64,000 bases of DNA from NCBI GenBank assembly GCA_023212695.1, contig JALCCG010000091.1, positions 1-64,000 on the forward strand, in the 5' to 3' direction. Position 1 is the stretch's first letter. The number at the start of each line of letters is the position of its first letter. The position numbers and the translations under genes were made by a program. The notes beneath the pieces were generated by a model that was given only the letters and a program-made list of their open reading frames with translations, was not told the DNA's origin and ran no database searches. The stretch is from Sporisorium sorghi. Taxonomy: Eukaryota; Basidiomycota; Ustilaginomycetes; Ustilaginales; Ustilaginaceae. Below, piece after piece: positions 54,929-64,000 of the stretch.

Positions 54929-57190
54929 CTAAGTGCTCTTCTGCGAGTGAGCAACGGCCAGCGTGTTGCTCGGCAGACCAGCAGAAGCAGCAGGCAGTTT
55001 GGGCGCAGCAGCTTGCTTGTCATCAACGAGCATGTACTTGGCAGTCTGGCGCTTCTTGCGAGTGTGCTGGTGCGCCAAGTGTTGGTTGGGAGGCAGCAGA
55101 ATCTTGCCAAAGAAATCGCCCAGCATGCTGTACTGCTGTGCTTGGATGAGCAGCGACACGTAGCCATCCGGGCGAATCACGACCAGCGTTCCGCGATCTT
55201 TTCGCAAGCCGTACTTTTCGTACGCTTGACCATGACCCTTGTGATACGTCTCATCATCCACAAAGATCTTGTGGTAGTCGGGCGAGACGTTGTAGCTTCC
55301 ATCAGCAGTAGCGCGGTGGTGGCGAGTCGTATCGGGCCGCAGCGACTCGTGATAGTCTTGCCACCCTTTCTGGCTGCGCGGTGTCGCAGAGACGGTCAGC
55401 ACCTCGATGACCGAGTCAAAGTCTTGGTCGGGCGATGTGAACCTGGGCACCAGCTTCTGCGCAAGGTAGTCGCCAAACTCGTTCATCTCGGCGCTGCATT
55501 CAGCCGTGCGGATGTCTCCGCAAAAGTAGACGACACGCCATCGACCATCCGAGACGATCCAATCGGCCAGCTCGTACGGCAAGGCAGTGGCGTCGCAGAC
55601 CACCTGCGCCGTGTTGAATCGCTTGCCCAACTCGATGCGCGTCTCCCCCGCCGACTCTGACGAGAGCGTGGCGTCGCTCACCACACCCTCGGCAGGAGAC
55701 TCGACCTCTCCGTGGCTGACGACGGTACCTCCCTCAACCGTAGTCTTGCTGCTGCCTGCAGGCTTGACAGTGATCAGCGATCGCTGGTAATCCACCGACA
55801 AGCCAGAGGCGAATCGGTTTCCCTTCTCAAACGCCTGCTGGAACTCGGTCATCGAAATGCCCGCCGCATCAGCCTCGTCCTTGGCCGGCTTGCCACTGAA
55901 CAGCCGGCTGAACTTGTGATCAAATGTGATCAGGTCTTGCGCGATCTGTTTGCGCTCCATCTCGTACGTCGGCAAGATGCTCCTCGGCGAGATGCCCTTG
56001 ACCACCGAGGCGATCTTCCACGTGAGGTTGTACGTGTCTTGCATCGACGTATTCATGCCCTGCCCCGCTTTGGGCGAGTGTGTATGACAAGCGTCGCCCG
56101 CGATAAACACGCGCTCGTGCAGCGAAAACTTGTCGGCGGTGCGCTGACCGATCACGTAGGCCGTCCACCAGTCGAGATCGCCCTCGCCAATGTCGAGCGT
56201 ATACGGCGCGATGATGGCTTTGGCCGTCTTGAGGATCATCTCGGGCGTGATGTTGTAACGGTCCACGCCCTTGTTGAGCTCCGAGACCTGGATGTAGAAT
56301 CGCACCAGCCCATCTTCACGGGGGATGATCATCATGCTGCCGGACTCGGCTGAATGGACGGCGCAGCGGTTGCGCACGTCGGGGAAATTGGTGATGGGCA
56401 CAGCATCGAGCACACCCCAGATGAAGGAGGTCTGGTCTCCCTCCATCTTGCTGCCCATCTGACGGCGCGTCCAAGAGTGCGCGCCATCGCAGCCGATGAC
56501 GTACTTGGCATGGATGCGTTCTCGGCTTCCCGGTTCGACATGTGCACTGTTCGCTGCTGTGGGCGTGTCGTCGGGCGCAAGCGACGAGCGGAAGAGGCCG
56601 TTGGGGATGCTCTTGCCCATCTGTGTGGGAGTCGCCTCCTCTTCAGTCAGCTTGCGAACCTCGACCTGAACGGGGTACGCCGCTGCATCTTCGACCGCCG
56701 CTTCGTCGACGGTGAGCGACTCGGGCAGCACAGCGCGCTCGACGCTGAGCTTGTTGTGCGAGTGCTTGGCGATGCTATCCAGGAACGCCTTTTCGATACG
56801 ACCCTGGTGAAGAACACACTGCTGCCAGCGTGAGATGCCAGGGATGGTGTCCGGCTTACTGCCCGTCCTCTGCAGTCGACCGTCGGGACCGGGATTCCAG
56901 AATCGCATCTCGATCATGCGATTGCTCTGGCGCCAGATGTCTTCTGCCAGTCCAAAGCTGTGGAGGATCTCGAGCGTCCTGCACTGGAATCCGTCGGCTT
57001 GACCGTTGAAGATCTTGTCGTTGCGCTTGTCGATGATGCGCACCGAGGGTCCTAGACCTTGCACAGCGAGCCAGTTGGCTGCCATGAGTCCAGCGGGACC
57101 GGCGCCGATGATGAGCACATCGCAGTACGACTCTTTGATCTTGTCGTTGGTGGTGGTCGAGTCGTTGGCTTGCAGTTGATCCAGCGTCAT
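54929..57190 (-). CDS. FAD-dependent phenol 2-monooxygenase-type hydroxylase
   Basis: A single-exon protein of 753 aa. A Rossmann FAD-binding motif is at residues ~24-40 (DVLIIGAGPAGLMAANWLA). Next come VIGCDGAHSWTRRQMG, the DG motif that binds FAD and NADPH, and FIAGDACHTHSPKAGQGMN, the ribityl-binding GD motif. The last ~200 residues form the thioredoxin-fold dimerisation domain of phenol hydroxylases. Such enzymes ortho-hydroxylate simple phenols to catechols using NADPH and oxygen. The substrate cannot be read from sequence: basidiomycete members act on phenol, resorcinol or hydroxybenzoate-type aromatics. Divergent from the acid phosphatase gene. Confidence 0.92.
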   Translation of the reverse strand: MTLDQLQANDSTTTNDKIKESYCDVLIIGAGPAGLMAANWLAVQGLGPSVRIIDKRNDKIFNGQADGFQCRTLEILHSFGLAEDIWRQSNRMIEMRFWNPGPDGRLQRTGSKPDTIPGISRWQQCVLHQGRIEKAFLDSIAKHSHNKLSVERAVLPESLTVDEAAVEDAAAYPVQVEVRKLTEEEATPTQMGKSIPNGLFRSSLAPDDTPTAANSAHVEPGSRERIHAKYVIGCDGAHSWTRRQMGSKMEGDQTSFIWGVLDAVPITNFPDVRNRCAVHSAESGSMMIIPREDGLVRFYIQVSELNKGVDRYNITPEMILKTAKAIIAPYTLDIGEGDLDWWTAYVIGQRTADKFSLHERVFIAGDACHTHSPKAGQGMNTSMQDTYNLTWKIASVVKGISPRSILPTYEMERKQIAQDLITFDHKFSRLFSGKPAKDEADAAGISMTEFQQAFEKGNRFASGLSVDYQRSLITVKPAGSSKTTVEGGTVVSHGEVESPAEGVVSDATLSSESAGETRIELGKRFNTAQVVCDATALPYELADWIVSDGRWRVVYFCGDIRTAECSAEMNEFGDYLAQKLVPRFTSPDQDFDSVIEVLTVSATPRSQKGWQDYHESLRPDTTRHHRATADGSYNVSPDYHKIFVDDETYHKGHGQAYEKYGLRKDRGTLVVIRPDGYVSLLIQAQQYSMLGDFFGKILLPPNQHLAHQHTRKKRQTAKYMLVDDKQAAAPKLPAASAGLPSNTLAVAHSQKST

Positions 57191-57755
57191 AGTGGGAATG
57201 GTTGCCTGGTAGGAGAGAAGCCAGTCGACGTCGCTTTGTCTATAGGGCGCGGAAGCGAGATGGGCAGGATGCCGGCTACTCGATGTCGAAGTAAAGCTTA
57301 TATGGCATTAAGACGGAACCCCGCCCTGAGCCTGTTCCCCGCGTGAGCGTCCATCCTTCGTTCCCCACATTCGGTCTCGCTACGGTGTTAAGCAAAATGC
57401 GGGGTACAATCAAGCGCCGAGACCAACACTTTTGTGCTTGGACGACGTCTCGATGGTCTGTTCGCGCTGCGTAAACTCCGCGTCTTTTGGTCGCTCTATC
57501 TCCGCAAGTCCATTTTCCCGTACTTGTTAGGCCGAATAGCGGCAACAATTAGAAATCAAAGCCACGCGCTTTTGCTCGGAACTCGGCTCTCCAGCGAAGC
57601 GCACCGACACGAGCCACATTCGAGACCCTGCAGTGGAGTGGGTTCCTCTTCTCTCTTCCTCTCTCCTCCTCTCATCTTTGCCAGCAACAAAGCAACGACA
57701 ACGACACGAGCGCACGCACTCACACTTGCGCCTTGTTCGCAGCACCACCATCACC
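57191..57755. promoter_or_regulatory. Divergent hydroxylase/phosphatase promoter region
   Basis: 565 bp between two start codons facing apart; the right-hand part is CT-rich leader. No specific site is claimed. Confidence 0.5.
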
Positions 57756-59765
57756 ATGCCAGCATCGTCCAAAAAGGACCGCCGCTCAGAGGACGACGAC
57801 GACCTAGAAGCCGAGTCGCTCATCCTCCACCGACTCCCCACCGACGCCTCGGGCACATCGCGCATCCAATCCGTCAGCGGCAACGCCGACGCCGCTACGT
57901 CTCGCGTCACCGATGCATACGACGATCTGGACGACGACTACGACGTCCAGGCGCAGCGGCTCGAGAAGCTGCCCGCACGCGGTGTGCTCGAAGGATCGAA
58001 CGGCTCGACGCGCATCGACAAGACGGGCCGGCCGGCGTGGTTCCGCGGCGTGCTCGAAGGCGATGTTCCGCTGCCGGGCATGAGCGGGCGAGGCGCGGGC
58101 ATGTCTGCGTCCGCTGCGCAGCGCAAGAGGAAGCAGCGCGCGCGGTGTCTGCGGTTGGGTATGCTCGTTGGCGGTGGTGCGCTGGTGATTGGAGCGTTCG
58201 TGTTTGCGCTTGGCCCGAAGGTGGGTGTCTCGCCATCCAAGCTGTACAACTACATGGGCGACAAGTGGTACGGCGACAGCGGTGTCATTCCCTTTGAATT
58301 CAACAAGCCTGTGGGATATCCTGGCTACTACACCACCGGAGCGCCGCCGGACTTCGCAGAACACATGACCCGGATCGCCCCAGCGCCCACACAGACCATC
58401 GGCGCCTCGCCCATCCAGACCACCATCCCCGGCTTCCAGGACCCCAACTTCAAGCCGTTCGAGCACATGGGTCCGCTCACACCCTACGTCTCCTCCTCCG
58501 GCTGGGGCGTCGACGACGCCAAGTACGCCGGGACCCCCACCGCCTCTTCGGGGCAGACGTGCCGGCTCACCCAGGCACACATGCTCCACCGCCACGGAGC
58601 GCGCTACCCGACTGCACACAGCCCGCCGGACGTGCTGCGCGATTTCCTGCAACAGAACCCACACCTGCGCTACACCGGCAGTCTCGCGTTCCTCAACAGC
58701 TACAAGTTTGGCGTCGGCAAGGAGCTGCTCACGCCTGTCGGTCGCGGTCAGCTGTACGATTCGGGCGTGAAGGCTGCGCTGCTGTACGGCAAGCTGGTTG
58801 CGGAAGATTTTGCGGAGAACGATGCGCATGGGAAGCCCAAGACGCTGTTCGCGCGGGCGGGCAGCCAGCAGCGCATTGTCGACTCGGGCTTGGCGTGGCT
58901 CAACGGCTTTTTCGGGGCAAATTGGACGTCGAGCACGTCGTTTGAGATCCAGATCGAGGAGCCTGGGTTCAACACCACCACCGCGCCGGAGTTCGCCTGC
59001 CCTGCGTGGGGCCGGCCCGGCAACGCGCCCGGTGGAGCCATGGCCGACAAGTGGGCCGCATCGTACCTCCAAGACGCGATCCTGCGGTTAGGGCACGACT
59101 TTGGCGGGGCGACGCTCAACTCGACGCTGCTGATGGCGATGCAGCAGATGTGCTCGTACGACACGGTTGCGTTTGGATACAGCGATTTCTGCGCGCTGTT
59201 CAGTAAGCAGGAGTGGCTCGATTACGAGTACGCGTGGGATCTCAAGTTCATGAACACGAACGGGGCGACGTCGCCGCTCGGGCGCGCGTATGGCCTCGGG
59301 TGGGTCAACGAGCTCGTCTCCCGACTGACGCGTACACCGTGGAACCCCGCAACGCAGACCTCGGAGAACGCGACGCTCAATCTGGACGCAACGACGTTCC
59401 CGCTCGACCGCCGGTTCTACGTCGACTTCACGCACGATTCGACCATCACCTCCGTGCTTGCTTCGCTCGGGCTGCCGGATTTCGACGAGAGGTTGGAGGT
59501 GCCCGAGGCGGGCAGGCCGCTCGATGCAAAGCGCCACTTTGTCACGAGCAAGGTGGTGCCGTTTGCAGCGAGGTTTGTGGTCGAGGTGTGGGATTGCGCG
59601 GAGGGCGTCGAGTGGGTAAGGTTCAAGTTGAACGATGCCGTGGTGCCGTTGGGCCAGTATAGCGAGTGCGAGAAGAGGAAGGACGGGCTGTGCAGCAAGG
59701 ATGCGCTGCTCAAGGCGTTGCAAGGGAGGAACGATCATGGGTGGTGGGACAAGTGCCGGGTGTAG
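57756..59765 (+). CDS. Membrane-anchored histidine acid phosphatase
   Basis: A single-exon protein of 669 aa starting MPASSKKDRR; an earlier in-frame ATG is in leader sequence. The N-terminal ~125 residues are acidic then basic and cytosolic-looking. One TM helix follows at about residues 130-152 (GMLVGGGALVIGAFVFAL) after an Arg-rich stretch, which predicts type II topology. The lumenal domain carries RHGARYP (Arg279, His280; His280 the likely phosphoryl acceptor) and the HD pair at His560-Asp561 in FTHDSTIT, the proton donor of this superfamily. Sequons such as NWTSS and FNTTT are consistent with secretion. Most fungal phytases and acid phosphatases are soluble with a cleaved signal, so the anchor is notable. 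Substrate is unknown (phosphate esters or inositol phosphates). Confidence 0.92.
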   Translation: MPASSKKDRRSEDDDDLEAESLILHRLPTDASGTSRIQSVSGNADAATSRVTDAYDDLDDDYDVQAQRLEKLPARGVLEGSNGSTRIDKTGRPAWFRGVLEGDVPLPGMSGRGAGMSASAAQRKRKQRARCLRLGMLVGGGALVIGAFVFALGPKVGVSPSKLYNYMGDKWYGDSGVIPFEFNKPVGYPGYYTTGAPPDFAEHMTRIAPAPTQTIGASPIQTTIPGFQDPNFKPFEHMGPLTPYVSSSGWGVDDAKYAGTPTASSGQTCRLTQAHMLHRHGARYPTAHSPPDVLRDFLQQNPHLRYTGSLAFLNSYKFGVGKELLTPVGRGQLYDSGVKAALLYGKLVAEDFAENDAHGKPKTLFARAGSQQRIVDSGLAWLNGFFGANWTSSTSFEIQIEEPGFNTTTAPEFACPAWGRPGNAPGGAMADKWAASYLQDAILRLGHDFGGATLNSTLLMAMQQMCSYDTVAFGYSDFCALFSKQEWLDYEYAWDLKFMNTNGATSPLGRAYGLGWVNELVSRLTRTPWNPATQTSENATLNLDATTFPLDRRFYVDFTHDSTITSVLASLGLPDFDERLEVPEAGRPLDAKRHFVTSKVVPFAARFVVEVWDCAEGVEWVRFKLNDAVVPLGQYSECEKRKDGLCSKDALLKALQGRNDHGWWDKCRV

Positions 59766-59949
59766 ATCGACGTAGAAGATGCAAAACTCGTTCAAGTTGA
59801 CCTTTTGACCGCGTTGATCGTGCCAGGCCGACTGTGACGAGCGTGTGTCGAGACAGTCTCCTCACTCTTCACACACCGAGCTTTCAATCAGCTCTGACTG
59901 AACAACAATACCACTTGATTCATCGCATCGACATCGTACACAGACTGCA

Positions 59950-62900
59950 TCACGGCTCGCCCTGGCCCATCGGCATCGGCTGCGCTTGCAAACTGACCCT
60001 CCTCATCCCCTCGCCCAGCAGCTTCTCCTTCTCCTTCCCATCCACGACCCGTCTCCTGCGCTCCTCCTCCTTCTGCGGATCAATCATGCCCCTCGTCACG
60101 CCCACCTTGAACAAAAACGCCCTCAGCGCCTCGGCAATTTCGCCCGGAAGCGGCTCCTTGGACAGCAGCTCGACCGCGAGCGCGTAGAACTCGCCGCTGT
60201 GCTGCGTAAACACTTTCTCATCGGCATCGTCGAAGGTGCAGATGCCCGTGAAGATCTCGCCCACGACGGGGGACCACGCGGCGATATTCCTTGCCTGCGT
60301 CTCCGGGTCCAAGGGCAGGAAGCCGCAGACAATGTCGTAGCCGAGCGGCACGAGCTTGGTGCGGATCTGCGCTTGGAGCGCCACGTGCTCGGACCGGGAG
60401 TCGGCGTGCATGCGCACGAGGATGTGCACCAGCGTCGCGGCGGAGCTCGACTCTTGTTTGAGTAGGTTGGGCAGCTGCTTCATGAATCCCACTTTCCATA
60501 GGGCGACGCGCAGCTCCTTGTCCGCGTTGAACCGTTTGGAGAATGTGTACGAGTCCTCGAGCACTCCCGTGAGTCGCAGGAGCTGAGCGGCCGGCATGGT
60601 GCGGTACACCTCTTCGTTTTGTAGCAGCTCGTGCGTCGTCTCGATCAAAAGCAGTTGCAGGACGCACTTGACGATGATCTGCTTGAAGGCGCGGCGCCGG
60701 TCCGAGCTCGACATGGGCTGGATGGTACGTGCTGCTGGTGGCGCTGCAGCTGGCGCAGCCGGTTCGCCGTTGACGGACTCGGCCAGCTGCTGTTGCGGCG
60801 CATCGTCAGAAGGACCGGGTGAAAGCGGGTTCGGCTGCTGGAACCCATTCGCTCCTCCGGCCGCACCTGCAACATCCTGCGGCGACTCGACCGGCGCCGC
60901 ACCACTGCCATCCGCGCGCAACACAGGATCAAACAGCTGATGCGCCGTCGTCGTCCTAAACAGCTGCAAGAACGTATCCACCACCAACCCCCACTTCTCC
61001 TCGCTCAACTTCCTCACGTTCTTCTCCAATAATCCTTGCAAGCAGCTCGTCCCGATCCTCGCCAGCGTGTCGTTCTCCTGGCAGATGCACGCGCACAGCA
61101 GATCCAGTAGCCCGGACAGCAGCCGCTCGAGCGTCTCGAAGTAAAACGTCCACAGGTCGACCAAGTTGCGCAAAGCCTGGATGAGCGTGGTGCTGAGCCA
61201 GACGGACATGTCCTCGTGCGACGAGAAGCGCGTCACGTCCTGGCGCGAGCGCAGCACGGCAAAGATGGGGAACAGGATCTCTTGACACACGGTATCCCAG
61301 AAGTCCGGGCGGAACGAGCGGCCGTACTGCTTGAGGATGGAGAACAGGCTGTCGAGCGCCACGCGGCGCACCTCGAGGTCGTCGCCCGTCATGATAATGT
61401 CGTGGAACGCAAACAGCACAGGGAACCAGAACCGCACCATAGGATCGTCCGTCATCGGCGTGCTGGCCGCAGGTCCCGGATCGCCGCCTTCCTCGATGGG
61501 ACACTCTTTGGCGTTGAGCATCGACGCGACCAGTCCCCGAAGCAGCTCGGTCGCCTGCAGGCTGATCTTCTGCTTGTTCGCCTTGGCAAAGTGCGTCGCG
61601 CAGATGCACAGATCCGGGAAGGAGCCGTTGACGATGATGGCGCCGAGATGTTTGGCGTTGAGCTGTCGAACCAGGTCGAACGCGTAGGCGGAGACGCGCT
61701 CCGAGGGAGCAACGGACGCAGCGCCGAATACGCCAAACATGGTCCTCCACCCGGAGCGGATGTTGTCCGCGCGCGACTGGATCATCTGCTCGAGACACTG
61801 CAGCACCATCTCCTTTGCCTCGAGGTTCCGATTGCGCTGCATCGTGATCTCGAACGGCTTGAGGAAGTCCTTTTGGAACTTGAAGTGCGGCAGCTCCTCT
61901 TTCTCCAAGAAACGCATCGCAAGCTGACGGAGCGAGTCGAGCCCGAACGCAGAAACGTGCACATTGGGATGACAGCAAACCATGTTGAAGTGCTCGCCGA
62001 GAATGGCCCAGATGTTGGACCATTCCATACGAATGCGACCCATGTTGTAGTACGAGATCTCGACCAGCTTCTGCAGCGAAAACATGCGTGGCTGCTCGGT
62101 GAGCCCCGACGACTGGATCTCTTCCCACGACACATCGGACAAGGCCTGCACAAAGTCGACGATCGCCGTGCCCGACAGCGATGCGCTCGAAGAGAACACC
62201 ATATCCGCCGCCACGGTGACTTCGGACGACGCGCCCGCCTGCACCACCTCGCTGTTGGGCAACGACGGCTGCCGAGCCCTGCTGCCGTTCGAGCCAGCAG
62301 CAGCGTTGGACGAGGCGTTACTCCTCCTGCCGAGATCGGGCAGCTGCCGACCGTCCATGCCACCGCTGATGAGCTGGAAGCGCTCCAGCTGGCTGACACA
62401 CGTCAACACCTCCCTCCAGCTGCCCTTTAGGTAGTTGCCCTCGCTGTGCGCCACGCCCAACAGCGTCTTGATGGCCTCGACGTTCTTGCTCTTCATCTCG
62501 CCCAGGTTGTTGAGGAAGGTGAACTTGGCCAGCGTCGTGACGAACGCGTTCCTCTCGAGCTCGAGCCCGAACAACGACACGATCTTGATCGCATCGCGGA
62601 AGCCCTCGAGACACTTTTCGACGACTTCGGCGTCGTCCGACTCCTGCATCGGTCCAGAGATGCCGGCGAGGAACGGCATCCATGCCACCTCGAACATTGG
62701 TTTGACGTGCTCAAAGTGCGACGCCGAGAAGAACTGCTCTGCGGCGGCACGCTGTTGCGGCCCGATGCGTCGCTGCGTGCGCACCATGGTGCGGAAAAGC
62801 GCCTCGGTCTTGTTGGCCATGCCCTCGGACTGAAGCACCCAGGCCTCTCGCTGCAGATCTCGACCCACAGTCGCAATCGCATTGGCCAGACCGGACGACG

Positions 62901-64000
62901 GCGCGACAGGCGCAGGCGCCGCCACCTCGTCCTTCATCTTAATCTCGTTGGTCTGGATCTCGTCAAAGACGGAACGCAGATACTCTTCCGGCAGACTCTT
63001 GCCATCGTCGATGCCCGAGTTGTTCTTGACAAAGTCCTTGAACGTCATCCTGTGCTTGACCTGCGGATTGTGCGCGTCCGTGTTGAGCATAATCACCGAA
63101 TACGCAAACACGTACGCCGTGTCCGCATTGGCAAAGGCATTCGGGTTGCCGTGGATGAAGCGCTCGGCGAACTTGAGCATGTATCGATCGATCTTCTGCG
63201 ACTCTCCCGGCAGCCGGAACGCCTGCAAGAATCTGCGCAGCGCATCGGTGAACCCGAGCCCTTCGAAGTTCATCATGTCGACAAAGGCGTGCATGATGGC
63301 ATTGCTCTCTGGCGTGCCCTCACCCAGGAACTCGCCGATCTGCGCCTTGCTCAGACCGTCGGCGTACAGCAAGAAGCGCGCAATGTCGCTCGGCTCGCGC
63401 GAGCGAATAAAGCCGTTCTTGACCAGATCGTCGATGCCGCGCTTGGGCTTGAAGTTGAACTTGCGGATGCCCTCGAGGAGGATCGTCTTGCGGTGCTTGG
63501 CGTTCTCGAAGCGGCTGGGGTCGTCCTGTGGCTCGGATGTCTGACCGCGGCTAATCTCGGTTGAGATTCCAGCAGCCAGATTGGAGGACGAGCCGTGCGC
63601 GCCGATCGAAGGGCTGGCGTGGTTGCTCGCTTCCATAAGGTTCTCACTATCGACAGTGATGGTCTCGTTGCCGATGCGAATGTCTTCACTGGCGCGAGGC
63701 GAGCCGGTCATGTCGCCAGGATGGCCACTCAGGAACTGCCCTGCTGCTTCCGTCGCAACCGGGGCTCGGCTGGACCACACGACCAGCGAACGCAGCACCG
63801 AGCAGAGGCAGTCGAGGCTTTGTCGCTTCAGACGCGCTTCCACGGACTGATTCGCGCCAGACACAGACTGCGCCGAGTCGTGAGACGCATCGCCAGCTGC
63901 AGCCGTACTGAGCGCCGGCGGGATCGCTGGCCCGGCGCCATTGGTTCTGGGCAAGGCTGTGCCTGACGTCGAAGCCGACGAAGAAGCAACGTCCTTATCC
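59950..64000 (-). CDS. SEC7: Sec7-domain ARF guanine-exchange factor (partial)
   Basis: The stop is at 59950-59952 and the reading frame stays open to 64000, so the N-terminus, including most of the DCB/HUS region, lies outside the window. What remains is ~1350 residues. The Sec7 domain spans bases ~62940-63510: KTILLEGIRKFNFKPKRGI, then EFLGEGTPESNAIMHAFVD with the catalytic glutamic finger, then VFAYSVIMLNTDAHNP. Downstream are the helical HDS1-4 regions of Sec7/BIG proteins. The enzyme activates Arf1 at the trans-Golgi to drive vesicle formation. The tail near the stop is not conserved. No introns are visible in this part. Confidence 0.95.
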   Translation of the reverse strand, partial: DKDVASSSASTSGTALPRTNGAGPAIPPALSTAAAGDASHDSAQSVSGANQSVEARLKRQSLDCLCSVLRSLVVWSSRAPVATEAAGQFLSGHPGDMTGSPRASEDIRIGNETITVDSENLMEASNHASPSIGAHGSSSNLAAGISTEISRGQTSEPQDDPSRFENAKHRKTILLEGIRKFNFKPKRGIDDLVKNGFIRSREPSDIARFLLYADGLSKAQIGEFLGEGTPESNAIMHAFVDMMNFEGLGFTDALRRFLQAFRLPGESQKIDRYMLKFAERFIHGNPNAFANADTAYVFAYSVIMLNTDAHNPQVKHRMTFKDFVKNNSGIDDGKSLPEEYLRSVFDEIQTNEIKMKDEVAAPAPVAPSSGLANAIATVGRDLQREAWVLQSEGMANKTEALFRTMVRTQRRIGPQQRAAAEQFFSASHFEHVKPMFEVAWMPFLAGISGPMQESDDAEVVEKCLEGFRDAIKIVSLFGLELERNAFVTTLAKFTFLNNLGEMKSKNVEAIKTLLGVAHSEGNYLKGSWREVLTCVSQLERFQLISGGMDGRQLPDLGRRSNASSNAAAGSNGSRARQPSLPNSEVVQAGASSEVTVAADMVFSSSASLSGTAIVDFVQALSDVSWEEIQSSGLTEQPRMFSLQKLVEISYYNMGRIRMEWSNIWAILGEHFNMVCCHPNVHVSAFGLDSLRQLAMRFLEKEELPHFKFQKDFLKPFEITMQRNRNLEAKEMVLQCLEQMIQSRADNIRSGWRTMFGVFGAASVAPSERVSAYAFDLVRQLNAKHLGAIIVNGSFPDLCICATHFAKANKQKISLQATELLRGLVASMLNAKECPIEEGGDPGPAASTPMTDDPMVRFWFPVLFAFHDIIMTGDDLEVRRVALDSLFSILKQYGRSFRPDFWDTVCQEILFPIFAVLRSRQDVTRFSSHEDMSVWLSTTLIQALRNLVDLWTFYFETLERLLSGLLDLLCACICQENDTLARIGTSCLQGLLEKNVRKLSEEKWGLVVDTFLQLFRTTTAHQLFDPVLRADGSGAAPVESPQDVAGAAGGANGFQQPNPLSPGPSDDAPQQQLAESVNGEPAAPAAAPPAARTIQPMSSSDRRRAFKQIIVKCVLQLLLIETTHELLQNEEVYRTMPAAQLLRLTGVLEDSYTFSKRFNADKELRVALWKVGFMKQLPNLLKQESSSAATLVHILVRMHADSRSEHVALQAQIRTKLVPLGYDIVCGFLPLDPETQARNIAAWSPVVGEIFTGICTFDDADEKVFTQHSGEFYALAVELLSKEPLPGEIAEALRAFLFKVGVTRGMIDPQKEEERRRRVVDGKEKEKLLGEGMRRVSLQAQPMPMGQGEP

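Noticed and set aside
61216..62430. 404-codon open frame antisense to SEC7
   Set aside because: His/Arg/Leu-rich with no motif; opposite the SEC7 frame.

Overview
The window is nuclear DNA of a basidiomycete, most likely a smut fungus of the Ustilaginaceae (Ustilago, Sporisorium or Moesziomyces type). That is an inference from GC-rich compact genes with few short GT-AG introns, CT-rich 5' leaders, the protein repertoire, and a Ser-rich PR-1-like secreted protein of the kind known from Ustilago maydis. I find 19 protein genes, one of them cut by the right edge, and three intron-containing tRNA genes. No CRISPR, prokaryotic operon or intact autonomous transposon is visible.

Layout. 1-1.36 kb is AT-rich non-coding DNA with a hairpin-forming repeat. 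1.36-8.5 kb holds a single-pass membrane protein, a divergent SWC5/UFD2 pair and a small basic protein. 8.8-9.4 kb is a 589-bp element with terminal inverted repeats that encloses Pol III promoter-like boxes. 10-19.2 kb holds VNX1, NDUFA12 and DSN1. 21-25.5 kb has two unrecognised proteins separated by a poly-C tract with a 10-N assembly gap. 25.9-30.8 kb has FMN1 and THR4 with a 268-bp MITE-like element between them. 31.9-38.4 kb carries two divergent secreted-protein genes: a large protein with recurring dibasic sites and a PR-1-like protein. 38.8-43.2 kb has tRNA-Lys(CTT), an XPG/FEN1-family nuclease, tRNA-Val(AAC), tRNA-Lys(TTT) and VMA10. 44-51.5 kb has a symplekin/Pta1 homologue and an OPT transporter, with a relic of a second OPT gene between them. 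51.5-54.9 kb is gene-poor. 54.9-64 kb has a phenol-2-monooxygenase-type enzyme, a membrane-anchored histidine acid phosphatase and SEC7.

Most genes are unlinked housekeeping functions: chromatin remodelling, ubiquitin chain extension, respiration, kinetochore, cofactor and amino-acid synthesis, mRNA 3'-end formation and Golgi traffic. The part with the strongest accessory character is 31.9-38.4 kb. The repeated dibasic/hydrophobic architecture of the first protein is the best candidate for something undescribed. All joins and domain calls were made by eye, without database searches.
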